From positions 1,116,075 through 1,180,074 of the forward strand of contig NW_006767436.1 of assembly GCF_000264995.1 (NCBI RefSeq): a DNA stretch of 64,000 nucleotides, given 5' to 3'. This document shows, in pieces, positions 23,410 to 34,220 of the stretch. Under the pieces are notes generated by a model that made no database searches, was not told where the DNA came from, and saw only the letters and a list, made by a program, of their open reading frames with translations. The DNA comes from Punctularia strigosozonata HHB-11173 SS5 (lineage: Eukaryota; Basidiomycota; Agaricomycetes; Corticiales; Punctulariaceae). The first letter of the stretch is position 1. Each line of letters starts with the position of its first letter. A program made the translations under genes and the position numbers.

Positions 23410-24487
23410 ATGTTGCCCATACTTCTGGCGCACACGAGCATCTTACACGATAAACACAGGGTGTCCTTGTACTTGGACCCGCAGATACGGGACTGGGTCC
23501 TTTTCCCCATCACGGTGGTTATGGTACGTTCACAGAACTCCGGCGTAATGATTTGCTTGTTGACGGTGTTCGGAAGATCCTCGTAGGGATACTAAGACAT
23601 TACGTCGTCTCCCTACTGCAATCTACACCTAAGAAACTCAGCCGTGCGCAACTGCGCGAGCAGTGCGTCGGCCCCATGCTACGTCTCCTCGCAGCCGCTC
23701 ATCCCTGCTTCGCAGACGCGCCCTCACGCGCGCCCAGATCCTCCGCGCAACGGCGGCCAACTCCCCCATACCGCCGACGCACTACAAGGCCATCTCGCAG
23801 TCGTTGATCCAGGCCTTCTCGACCGGCCAGTACCTGAAAGACGGCCCGCCGAAGGAGAACGAGCAGGTGAAGCCGCCGAACCCGTTGACGGACCCGGGCC
23901 AGATGGAGGGCATGATGGCCGGGATGAAGACGCAGATGGTGATGATGGGCCCGCAGATGGTGCTCATGGGTTGGATCAACTTTTTCTTCCAGGGATTCGT
24001 GTTGAGTGCGTTGTTCTTCGTTGTCACGTTTATATCAGAGAGCGCACTGATGACGCTCCGGATACAGTCAAGCTGCCGTTCCCGCTCACGCTTGGCTTCA
24101 AGTCGATGCTTCAACGAGGGATCGAGACGCAGGACATGGACGTCCGCTTCGTTTCGTCACTTTCTTGGTATTTCCTCAACTTCTTTGGCCTGAATGGCCT
24201 TTATCGACTCATACTCGGGGGCGACAACGGTAACGCTCTATTGTCCTGTTCAAGGCGAGGCATTCACGAACGCTTCCACAGCCGCGGACGCATCGCGGGA
24301 TATGGCGATGTCCCCGTTCGCCAACATGGCAAACCAGCAAGCCGCTCCTGGCCAGCCGCAGGATTTCAACAAGCTGTTCAAGGCCGAGAAGGACAACCTC
24401 GAGTTCTCGGAAGGCGTGTACACATGGCTGGGCCAGGACGTGGAGGATCGAGTGTTGAGGAAATACGGCAGGCTGCCTTCACCCTGA
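23410..24487 (+). CDS. EMC3: ER membrane protein complex subunit 3
   Basis: Insertase subunit of the EMC, which places tail-anchored and multi-pass proteins into the ER membrane; related to YidC/Oxa1/Get1. Seen: [19 protein letters not shown] (first helix), [18 protein letters not shown] after an intron, [24 protein letters not shown], the cytosolic Met-rich segment [38 protein letters not shown], then [49 protein letters not shown]. The end [26 protein letters not shown] matches the family. Introns lie at about 23520-23580, 23625-23675, 24003-24065 and 24225-24255. The start could be another upstream in-frame ATG (23296), but that would add Ser/Arg-rich residues absent from the family. Confidence 0.93.
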
Positions 24488-24697
24488 CGCAAGAGCAGAT
24501 GTAGGTGTAGAAATACATTCTATGTATCTGAATGGCAAACAACAACACATGCTGGAATACCTACTGATGAGTCCGGCGGCGAAAATACAACGGCATTGGC
24601 TGTTCTGTTCTGTCAGGATAATACGAATAGGGGGCATTGGGTATATGGCGAGCCATGGAACGGGGGGGCGTTATGCGGTCCGTCGATAGATCGCGGA

Positions 24698-25563
24698 TCA
24701 TACCAAGCCGTCGTATAACGACAACGCCTGTGAGGTGGTGGTGGGGATCAGCACGAGGTCCGGTCAAGTCGGGCACCCGGTGACCGACGCACCTGCACGA
24801 TGGTGGGGTCTTGTTTGCTGCCTTCGACAAACTCGTCGTAGGTCAGTTTGGCGTCCTTGTCCCGGTCCATGTTCCGGAAGATCTTGTCGACTCGCTATAC
24901 CGCAATCGTCAGCTTGGATCCATTCTTAGGGAGTTGTACTTGCCTTTTCGGGGGTGTCCTCGTCGGCGGGGAGCTTGACCATCTTGCCGGTCATCTTGTA
25001 TATAGACTGGACGATCTGGAGCATCTCGTCGTACGTGATGAACCCGTCTCCGTCGATATCGTACAGCTGGAAGGCCCCTGGACGTTGGATGAGCTCGGGT
25101 TCGGCGTGTCGATCTAGGCGCCCGGGAGTTGCGGTACGTACACTTGAGCTTTTCGTCTAGCCGGCCGCGGGAGGTGATGCTGAGGGCGCAGATGAACTCT
25201 TTGAAATCGATGGTGCCGTTCTTGTTCTCGTCAAAGACGTTGAAGACGTAGTCGGCGAACTCGCCGGGGTCGCCAAAGGGGAAGAACTGCTTGTAGATCC
25301 GGCTGAACTCGGTCTTGTCGAGCTGGCCGGAGGGGCAGTCCTTCAGGAAGCCCTTGTACCTGTGAAAACTCGTCGGATCGGGGCGCAGACGGTGTGGGGA
25401 CGAGAAGAAGGGGTGTGATACCATTGTTGGAGCTCGCGCTTGTCGACTGTTGGGCGGGGGGTGAGCGGGGGCCGGGCTGGGGGACGCGGGGGGACGCACA
25501 GTAGGTGTGTTTCTGGAGATCGGCGAGCTGCTCGGGGGAAAGCTTTGACTGCGACTTGCCCAT
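24698..25563 (-). CDS. FRQ1: Neuronal calcium sensor 1 / frequenin homologue
   Basis: Small myristoylated EF-hand protein that activates phosphatidylinositol 4-kinase (Pik1 in yeast). N-terminus [21 protein letters not shown] has the G2 myristoylation site with Ser-6. EF-hand 1 is the usual inactive form ([12 protein letters not shown]). EF-hands 2 to 4: [26 protein letters not shown] and [13 protein letters not shown], each with the 12-residue calcium loop. The C-terminus QDPTIVQ joins ALSLYDGLV after an intron ending at about 24730. Introns are also near 25360-25500 (after HTY and before [18 protein letters not shown]), 25115 and 24930. The family length of about 190 residues fits. Confidence 0.95.
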
Positions 25564-25965
25564 GGTCGGTGGAGGACGGGGAGGAGGAGGAGGGACGGGA
25601 GTGCCTAGTGCTCAGGACGCTGGGTCTACAGCCATCGGCGTCGCGCAGGCGGTGCCAAGCGGGAGCGGTGTGCGGACTGGGATGTGCCGGGTGACGTAAG
25701 GCGTGGGTTCCCGATATGGTGGCTGCCTCGAGGAGCTGAAACGGCGGCGAGCGCCGTGCAGAGGACGGGGGAGCAGCGCGAGCAGCCCAGACGGACGCCC
25801 ACATATCTTACGCTCGACATACGCCCGACATATCCCACCAGAGCACACCCGCGCCCCGAGCACATATGGCCGTTCCCAGACACCCCAATCAACCCAATCG
25901 CCCGCTTTAAGCGCCTGACGACCCATCTCAGCCCTTGTCCTCCGCCCTCATAGCCCGCGTCCGTC
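25564..25965. promoter_or_regulatory. Bidirectional promoter FRQ1 / Cys-rich gene
   Basis: 402 bp between two start codons, GC-rich with repeated GGAGGA runs near FRQ1 and CCGACATA/ACATAT phrases (about 25800-25870) on the other side. No coding frame with family features is present; the overlapping long frames are a by-product of GC content. Confidence 0.45.
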
Positions 25966-27538
25966 ATGTGCTACGTCCAAGGCTCCATCGACCAGGCCAC
26001 CGCCGTCTGCCCCATGTGCAAGGTCTACAAGCCCACCGGCGCGAGGTACGCACCCCGTCCCCCGCTCGCCGCACCCCGCCCCGCTCACGCCCCGATCCGC
26101 GCCCCCCCGCCAGGTGCCCGCACATCAGGGAGACGTGCACCAATCGCGCCAACCACCCCCGCGGCAACGTCGTCTACCTCAAGAACCCCGAAGGTCCGTG
26201 CAGTCCCCAGCCCCCCGGTGCCCGATATCACTGCCCGTCGCTGATCATGACGTCGTCCCATCAGTCCCGACCTTCAAGGGCTGCGGATACTGCAAGGTAT
26301 GCCCGCCCCCTCTCGAGCCCGCACGCCGCTCATCCCCGCCGTCCTCGCAGTGGGCCAACGCCAACCCGCCGTCGAAAGCCGCCGGTTACAACAATGCCGG
26401 TTGGCCCGGATGCTGTCGCCCGCCCAGGGAGGACGACAAACGGCTGATCAGCGCCGCCGACTGGCTCGCCGTCTCGCTCGTCCACCACGTCAACATCCCC
26501 GCCGACGTCCGCGCCGCGCTCGAGGGCGCCGGCGTCAAGGTGCCCACGATCAAGGTCGCCGCCAGCCAGGGCTCGCCCAAGGGCACCTCCGCCACCATCA
26601 CGCCCACCAAGCCCAACGCCTCGCCGCGCACCACGCCGATCGCCATCCCGACCAAGGCCAGGGCCGGCACCGCCAGCCCGCAGCAGGTCTCGTCGTCCCT
26701 CACCCCCGTCCGCGAGACGTCCAAGGCCGGCATCCACTCGTCTCCGAAGACAGTCGCCGCCGCCGACGACCACCCCGCCCGCGAGCCGTCCAAGCTCAGC
26801 TCGCCCAGGCTCATCTCGGCCGACGCCACGCTCTCCCGCCGCGCCGAGCACTCTTCGCCGAACCGCAGGCACGCCGACCTCGAGGGCGGCAGCGTGAGCC
26901 GCCGCGGATCCGTCCAGCGGACGTCGGTCACCGCGCTCGCGGCGGCCATGAGCGGCGCGGCCATCGCCGACGATAAACGGCCCTCGCTGGCTCGCCGGGC
27001 CTCGACCGCCGGTACAGGTACGGGCACGGGCTCGGGCTCGGGCGCCAGGCAGCGCGCGGCCCCGTCCCCTCCGCGCTCCGGTGAGAGCGGAGCAAGCGCC
27101 CCGCAGTCGACTCCGACGTCGAATCGCCAGCGCCGGCAGAGCACGAGCTTGGAAGACATGCCCACGCCCGTCCTTGCGCCCGTCAAGACCTCGGTGCCCG
27201 CCGCCAAGTCGCTCAATTCGGCCAGCAGCAGCGCCAGCACGAGCAGCGGCGGCTCGCTGAGCGATAACAACACGATCACGTCCGAGGGATTCACCGATTA
27301 CCTCTCCGACGAGTCGGACGCCGAGATCCAGCGCCAGGCGGAGCTCAAGGCCGCGCTGCTCGCGCAGAACCACGCGGAGGAGGTGGAGTTCAACCTTGCC
27401 AGGAAGCAGCTGCAGCGGGTCAACTTGCAGCCCCCGAAGTCGTGGAACAGCACGGTTCGGTCGAACGCCCCCGCGCACGCCCCGCTTTCGGCGTACAACT
27501 ACAATGCCCCCAAGCAGTACTCCGGCTATGCCGTCTGA
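25966..27538 (+). CDS. Cys-rich N-terminal, disordered C-terminal protein of unknown function
   Basis: About 420 residues. The first four exons give a compact Cys-rich module: MCYVQGSIDQATAVCPMCKV, CPHIRETCTNRANHPRGNVVYL, TFKGCGYCKWANANPP and GWPGCCRPP. It has at least ten cysteines including CPMC and CGYC pairs, which looks like a metal-binding fold I cannot name. Introns: about 26046-26112, 26194-26267 and 26297-26349. The rest is a long Ser/Thr/Pro/Ala-rich region (with TGTGTGSGSG near 27015) that should be unstructured and phosphorylated, ending in an acidic helix (DEVESD-like SDESDAEIQRQAELKAALLAQN) and the tail SAYNYNAPKQYSGYAV. No signal peptide. Possibly a nuclear or cytosolic regulator; no function is assigned. 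GC content is high, which makes long antisense frames. Confidence 0.75.
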
Positions 27539-27885
27539 GCACGCGAGGGACGGGTCACATGGGTTTCTTGGCTGGTTTTCTGCTCGGTGTAACATACATA
27601 AAGGGATCCGATAAGGTGCGGGATGGACGTTCTGGGTCTGGCTCGATATCGTCATCTAGGAATATACGCTCTCATTTGTACCTCTATACATGCAATCAGA
27701 GACGGTGCTTTTTATGTACAGTACGTGCGCTGTATACATGCAACATCTGCTTCCGCACACGTCCGTATCGAGGTCGCGTGCACGTGTTGCTGTGAGGGCC
27801 CCTTCGCTTCGGGGTTCGCGCCACTCCGCCCGAAGTGACGAGCTTGAGAGAGACGAGAGGCTCTGGCCTCCACGCCGATGTCTCC
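27539..27885. other. Intergenic region before the PROPPIN gene
   Basis: 3' flank of the Cys-rich gene and promoter of the PROPPIN gene. A longer in-frame start for the PROPPIN exists at 27835. No repeat or RNA gene seen. Confidence 0.4.
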
Positions 27886-29477
27886 ATGAACCTCGCTCGA
27901 CACTCCATCACCCCCACCAAGCCGGTCCTCATCCTAGACGCTAGGTTCGATGCCGACTGCGCCATATTCACCGTCTCCACCCCGGCCGGCTTTGCCGTGT
28001 ACCAGTCCCACCCGCTGAGGCTGCTCCGGACGCGAGGTGAGAGGCCTGCCGCCATCGGACTCGGCGGGGATACGAAGAACTGATCGCGCGGAACGTCCCG
28101 ATCAGAGATCACCGGAGGCACGCTGACCACCGTCCTACCTTGCCATACCTCGTCGCTGCTGTTCCTCGTCGGGGGAGGGCGCAGTCCGCGGTACCCTCCG
28201 AACAAGGTCGTCTTCTGGGACGATGCGCTGGGCAAGGAGGTAGCCGAACTCGAATTCCGCGAGCGAGTGCGCGGCCTGGCGTGCAGGCGCGGATGGCTCG
28301 CCGTCGCTCTCAGGCGGCGCGTGGTCGTCTTTCAGCTCGGCGCGAGCGTGTCGCGGTACGGAGAATGGGATACATCGGATAATCCCAGAGGTATGTAAGT
28401 GCGCGATCCTCGATCGTATCGCGCCCGGTTGTGCTCACGATCCCGGATGCCATCGTAGGGCTCTTGACGCTGGCGACCGGCGCGTACGCCACGCTCCTGG
28501 CTATACCGGGTAAACAGCTCGGCCACGTCCACCTCGTCCACCTACCCCCGTGCGCCCCTCCGACGCCCGTGGGCCCTCCGTCCGCCCCGCCACCCAAGCC
28601 TCCGCCGCCGCTACGCGGCGATCCCGTCCCGATCATCGCCGCCCACACCTCGGCGCTGAACACGTTGACGTCCTCGCCCTCCGGCAGGCTGCTCGCCACG
28701 ACGTCGGAGCGCGGCACCCTCGTTCGCGTCTGGGATGCGCACACGGGCAAGCTCGCGCGGGAATTCCGGCGGGGGAGCGACAAGGCGGTGATCTACGGCG
28801 TTGCGTTCCGGCCCGACGAGGCTGAGCTATGCGTCTGGAGCGATAAGGGCACCGTGCACGTTTTCGCGCTGGTTTCATCAGGTCCAGGCCCGTCGTGCGT
28901 GCCTTGCAATTGCTCCCTGTTTATCTGAGCGGCCAGAGTGTATACTGACTCGGGTCCGTTGTCGTGTTGCAGGAATCGCCAATCGACGTTCTCGCCCTTG
29001 ACGCCCTTCCTGCCGCTGCCCAAGTACTTCGACTCGGAGTGGTCGTACGCGCAGTATCGGATACCCGCGCAGTCGGCGCATATCTCTTTATCGGCGCCTG
29101 GACCGAGGCCGTCCACGGAGGACGTGGTCGACGAGGAGCGCTGCGTGGTCGGCTGGATCGAGGCTCCTAGAGAAGACGAGCGCAAGGGCGAATTTCAGCT
29201 GATCGTTCTTACATACTCCGGGGGATGGTATCGACTATCGTTGCCGAAGTCTGGGACGTCGGGATCCGGTGCGCATAATCAGCAGCGGCACCCAACCTCG
29301 CCGATGTCGAGCTCTCCCCCGAGCGTGAAGAATTTCCCTGGTGTCAGGTCGCGTGCGCGCTCCAGCAGCGGGTCCTCGGCTCGGGGTCGCGACAAGGGCA
29401 AGGAGCGGGAGCATGAAGGTCGCGATTGCACCTTGCAGGAGTTCCGCCGCTTCGGACGCTGGGATGGTTGGGGCTGA
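27886..29477 (+). CDS. PROPPIN (WIPI/Atg18/Hsv2-like) phosphoinositide-binding WD protein
   Basis: Seven-bladed beta-propeller that binds PI3P and PI(3,5)P2 on autophagic and vacuolar membranes. Start MNLARHSITPTKPVLILDARF, then FAVYQSHPLRLLRTREITGG (intron 28036-28101), blade segments SSLLFLVGGGRSPRYPPNKVVFWDD, LACRRGWLAVALRRRVVVFQL and, after a further intron at 28391-28459, LLTLATGAYATLLAIPG. The binding signature FRRG is present in AREFRRGSDKAVIYGVAF, with the preceding blade TSALNTLTSSPSGRLLATTSERGTLVRVWD. A Pro-rich loop (PPCAPPTPVGPPSAPPPKPP) and a C-terminal Ser-rich insert are not part of the propeller core. The 73-residue C-terminal extension ends CTLQEFRRFGRWDGWG. Assignment between Atg18 and Hsv2 branches is open; the compact length favours Hsv2/WIPI3-4. 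Confidence 0.85.
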
Positions 29478-29749
29478 TGAGCTCTGTCGCATCATCGTCG
29501 TGGACACATCTCGCTGCATTATACCATCTCTTCCCCCCGCTTGCACGCTGCGCATCTGTATACATATAACACCGTCATGCAGTTGGATGATACCATGTAC
29601 GCTCTCGGTTCACGACCCTCCTCTCATATTACGCATTGCATAGATAACGGGACGATGGCTGTGCTATATATCCAAGCTTGACCTCACTTCGTACCGCGAC
29701 CACTGGCACGACGACATAGCGCATCGTGCTGATCATTGCGAGCACGTTA

Positions 29750-31869
29750 TGGGGGTCATTAGCATAGTCTGCCCTTATGGCCATGGATCTTCGACATGTG
29801 GATACTGTTCACCTCCTGGAAGACGCTCTGCAACGCGCTCGAGCTATAAATTCGACCTTGATCCTCTTCAGCTATCTTGCGAGGTACTACTTATCTCCGA
29901 GCCTGTCTGGAATCCCAGCTTGATGTGGTGCTTTTTCTCTCGCCACATATATAGGTGTATCAGAAGGTACTGTGGTGTTTGCGCTATGTTCTACGGTGCT
30001 GAATCAGACGCCTGCCCGCAGATGATTGATCGCGGGTGGAGACGCAGCGGCGCATTCTGCTACAAACCGTATGATCCTGCAATACATGGTCAAAGGTCGC
30101 AGGTCTGAGGCATGAATATGCTCTGCACAGGGATTTGAAGCGATCGTGTTGCCCTCAGTACACCATCAAGTACTGTGACGCCCATCTCTTTGATACCCGC
30201 GTGTTAAACGCCTACTATAACTCGCAGGTTGGATGCACTGGAATTCAAACCTACAAAGAGTCAGAGAAAGGCGATGAGCAGGTAACGTCATATTTCTGCT
30301 TGGCAAATGCTGCATCGTGACATCGTAAGGTGGACGCGGTTCGTCGTCCACGGTGACAATGAGCTCCCGCCGTCGGCTATGGATACTGATGGGGGAAAGT
30401 GAGCGGCATAACTTGCGACAAAAAGCATGGGAGCCTGAATGTTGTTGATATGCGTAGCCCGGCCAAGAAAACTACGAAGCTTCCGCCTTTCTCCCTGGTA
30501 CACGCCGTTCATGCGTCAGAGAGCGACTTCGTGCGCAACGGCAAGTACAAACACAAATTTGAGGTGGGTGTCCCTTTCTGAGTACTGTGCATAAATCATC
30601 TGGACTGATGAAGATGCTTAGGTCTCTCTTGAATTCGCCTCGTATGACGTCGAGAAGTTCCGGCTATTTGAGAGATATCAGGACGACATACACAACGACG
30701 ACAGTACCCCTGCTGGATTCAAGGGTTTCCTCGTAGAGACGCCTCTGATAGTACATGCTTACGGTTATGACACCAGTTGAATTTACTGATGTTTACTGCA
30801 GAGAGAAGAGATTCAATATGGGAAAGCTCCTCCGAAGCATCTGCCCACCCACTACGGCTCCTACCACCAGACGTATCGTCTGGATGGCGAACTAATCGCC
30901 ATTGGGGTCATTGACATCCTCCCTACATGTGTACGTCTCTAAGAATTCGCGGATCCGTCTAGGTTTGAAACGGGGAAACAAGGTTTCCAGCGTGTACTTC
31001 ATGTACGATAAGAAATGGGAGAGGTTCTCGTTGGGGAAGGTGCGTCGCTGGTGCCATAGCGGTCGATGGCGATCTTATTGGTGTGCAGCTTAGTGCCATG
31101 CGCGAGGCTGCCTTGGCCCGTACGCTGATCGGAGATTGTCCAAATAAAGCCCTAACACGTATTATATTGCAGAAGAAATGCATGAGCACGGCCTTCCAAA
31201 CATGAATGCGCAGTACATGGGCAAGTAATGCATTGATTGCCCCTTATAGTCGCTGAGCTCGATACCTAGGCTTCTACATCCACTCTTGCCCGAAGGTAAG
31301 CCGATGACACCCCTCAAAGAGGTGTCTCTGACGTAATATCTCAGATGCGCTACAAAGGAGACTTTGCTCCGTCCTATCTGCTGGACCCCGTGCGCACTAT
31401 CACTTACAGGCGTGATGCACGCAAACGATTAAACGATAAACAGGAAACTTATTCGTGGCACACTCTCGAGTCGTGTCGACCGCTTCTGGAGAAGAACAGA
31501 TATGCCTGCTTTGCACACCCAGAGCATTCCATCGCAGGTCCCGGACCAACCAAAGAAGGTGGGACTCTGGCCGTCTTGCATTATGGCCGTGCTCAATTCT
31601 CGTTCCCAGATCCTGTACCGGAAGTACCGAAATCTGTTCTGAACAACGTGAAACTCATGGCTGGCCTTGAGAATGGTGCCGTACTAGTGAAGTCTGCTGA
31701 GGTGGGGATTCCCAAATGTGGGTTCATGACGCGGACTGACCAGCGGCACAAGCAATCGCCCGAGTGGCAGAATCCGGATATAAGAGGGCTGCTTATCGGT
31801 GGGATCCATGCTATGGGCTTTGAACTGGCACAGGAAGTGATTTTCAACCTGATGTATACAACGAGATGA
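29750..31869 (+). CDS. ATE1: Arginyl-tRNA--protein transferase
   Basis: Adds Arg to N-terminal Asp, Glu or oxidised Cys, making N-degrons for the ubiquitin-proteasome system. Start MGVISIVCPYGHGSSTCGYC carries the CGYC motif; LSCE joins a 12-nt micro-exon (29955-29966, VYQK), then MIDRGWRRSGAFCYKP, RSCCPQYTIK, LDALEFKPTKSQRKAMSRW, and after a Lys/Ser linker the catalytic core: FASYDVEKFRLFERYQ, HYGSYHQTYRLDGELIAIG, VIDILPTC then VSSVYFMYDKKWERFSLGK, SAMREAALAR, GFYIHSCPKMRYKGDF and PSYLLDP. The CC pair and CGYC cysteines of known ATE1 enzymes are all there. More than ten introns, several under 60 bp. The C-terminus is a long tail to EVIFNLMYTTR. The PROPPIN gene ends 272 bp upstream on the same strand. 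Confidence 0.95.
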
Positions 31870-31956
31870 AAATATAAACGCGATCTCTAGGTAGAGATAT
31901 ATGTGGATGTACATGTTAAGTATGGAAGTCCCGGGATCACATCGATCCATAAAACG

Positions 31957-33777
31957 TTAGGCTTGGATCACGAACTTCCCTTCTACAAGGACATCTTGAT
32001 CATCGGCGGCCATCGTATTTGCCGAGGCGTCCCCAGTCGCATCAACGCTCTTGGTCGATGAGTTGAGGTAATTCGTGTTGTGTATGTCGTAGGAAGCCGA
32101 GCTGTTCACACCAAACGCTAAAAAGATACGCTCAGCGAGCTCCTCAAAATCTTGCAATTATTTCACTGACTGATATACCCGAGGAGACCGTCGGCGATGT
32201 TGTCGGTCAACATATCGATTCTGAAATCCCCTGAGCACGTTCACTAGGTTGGTGTGGTAGCACTCACTCTATGATGGCGTTGTTGCCTGTTGTGCACGTT
32301 AGCGGGGGACAAGCTGCATGCGATGTCTGTCACGCACCGTCGGCATTCTCTTCCTCGAAAAGGGGATCTTCGGAGTTGCGGACCCTTCGCCTCTTGTTGA
32401 GGGAATAAGGCCAGTGCTTGTGCACTTGATCTGTGAGGTCATCGTCGAAGAACAACTGGCCGATGTGAGCAACGTTGCCAGCGTGAGAGATCAGCGTCCT
32501 GAACCAATGATTTAGCGACCAGCTTCCGACGGAGAATGAGGGGAGTCATCACCCGTTGTCCTGTAAACCGAAGGGGTCGGTGTAATGCAGAGGGTAAACA
32601 GTCGGTGACCTACACTCATAGACCAATTAACATGAACCATGGTGTGAATATGTGTCGCGCGGCCAGCATAGTGACCAGGGTAAACCTGGGTGAGATATTC
32701 AGTTACATAGCGATCCCTTGAGAAGCGTGATTACCAAAGTCATTTCAGCAATGCCATCTGCATCGGTCATCCATCCGCCTCGAAGGAAAGTCTCGTTCGC
32801 GGTCATGGCCGGACTGCCGTGAGGGGGTCCCGGGGGCCGACCCTTGCCTCCCTTGCTCGGAGGGCCTTTGTCGCCGCCGGAGGGCTTCCTTCCGGGTCCC
32901 TTACCCGGGCCTCCCGGTCCACCAGGAGGACCTGGAGGGGGACCTTCGAGGTTTGCACTGTAACTCGAGTACACGCCGGTCGCATTCGCAGTCCACAGCT
33001 CGACAAGGGCGTCTTCGAGCGGTTCGCAAGTTAAGACGTCAATAACCCCAACGTCGAGAACGAGCTTGATGCCCCTTATAAAGAGGGAGATATGAATATC
33101 CGATGGGAGGCTGAAGGTGGATGGTCTCAAAAACCCACGGTTGGTCATCCCTCAGGTCTTGGCGGACTTGCTCATTGTTACTATGGCATGTATTCCATGA
33201 GACGACCCAACAACTGGGCCAAACGAACTCACATGTAATAAGGGCCTTCCATGACCTCCTGGAAGATCGTGTAACCAGTGTTAGAAGCTATCACTGTCGT
33301 GCACCGGGAAGAGACCTTACAGGGGCGGTGACGCAGGTATACTGTACGTGGGTTGTCTATGTCAGCAAGTTCCGTGAAAGTGGACGGAGTATCGACTGAC
33401 GTTTTCGATAGCCGAATGGTGGGGCACATGCACGGTCGCGTCTACATCGGCCAAGGACCTCTTCGCTAGGTTGCGCTTGGCCTTGCGGGTCGAGTGGTAC
33501 GCTGCGATATGGCTGCTGCACGCGCTGCGCACCTCCGCATGGCGCTTATGAGTCGCGGCCTATGACAGTTGCCATGAACATCTGTTCAAGACCAAGGACT
33601 CAGCAGAAGCTCATACCTTCCGGGCGCGGAGCTCATGCGCGGAAAGGTTCTCGTGGCGGTGACCTATGAACGCACAGTTTGTCAGGACTCCAGAAGGATG
33701 TGGTGTCGCGTCGCGCAAGACATACACAGGCCAACCGCAGCGAGGGCCAAGACGACGATGGTCGTTGAGAGACGCAT
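31957..33777 (-). CDS. Secreted intradiol ring-cleavage dioxygenase
   Basis: Fe(III) enzyme that opens catechol-type rings between the hydroxyls; the fungal secreted forms act outside the cell on lignin-derived or plant phenolics. Signal peptide MRLSTTIVVLALAAVGLC, then HRHENLSAHELRARK, a charged segment ending VHVPHHSAIE, TVIASNTGYTIFQEVMEGPYY (family wording xxxEGPYYV, holding the first iron Tyr), LDVGVIDVLTCEPLEDALVELW, ANATGVYSSYSA, ETFLRGGWMTDADGIAEM, HYAGRATHIHTMVHVNW (Tyr and two His ligands) and GVNSSASYDIHNTNYLN. A 45-residue Pro/Gly/Lys insert (about 32810-32950) lies between the substrate loop and ETFLRGGW. About eight introns. Divergent from the left end of the TIR element, 266 bp away. 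Confidence 0.88.
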
Positions 33778-34042
33778 GAGGCGGGATAAGAACGGATGGA
33801 GATGGATCCTGGTCCATGCTCCTGATGCAGATGCATAAAAACCGGTGAATTCTTCGGCGGCCACTCGTCCAGGATGGATGGGCCCGAGCTATTTTGGGAA
33901 CGACCGGGTCAGTCCGACTGGACTTGCGACCAATCGAGCCGTCCGCGCCGCCAGAGTGGAATATCGTTTGACGCAGCGATGGCGGCCTGATTCTGAACCC
34001 GCAAGAAGGGCCGTAGGCTGGTCCAGCGTACGGCGGTCGTAG

Positions 34043-34061
34043 GGGAGGTGGTCCGTGGGAA
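34043..34061 (+). repeat. Left terminal inverted repeat, 19 bp
   Basis: GGGAGGTGGTCCGTGGGAA. Perfect reverse complement of 40077-40095. The next outer base differs between the two ends, and the next inner bases differ too, so 19 bp is the exact length. Confidence 0.85.
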
Positions 34062-34063
34062 CT

Positions 34064-34133
34064 CGCGACACGTGGATTTTCGCTCCGCGACAATCAACGG
34101 GCGATCAAGCAAGCCGTGTCGCGTCCTGTCGCG
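34064..34133. repeat. Subterminal CGCGACA motif cluster
   Basis: CGCGACA occurs at 34064-34070 and 34086-34092 and its complement TGTCGCG at 34117-34123 and 34127-34133: four copies in 70 bp just inside the left terminus. The right end lacks exact copies. Such clusters often bind the element's own transposase; not shown here. Confidence 0.5.
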
Positions 34134-34220
34134 TCGCGCACCTCTTCGGTCTCTACTGCCTGTACATACACCAGGGCCTCCGGAGGTCCTTGATTTGCTA
34201 TCTATTTATATTTATGATCT

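Noticed and set aside
26330-27655. Long antisense frames (302 and 441 codons) over the Cys-rich gene
   Set aside because: High GC removes stops on the antisense of a Ser/Ala/Pro-rich coding exon; composition is Arg/Gly-rich with no domain.
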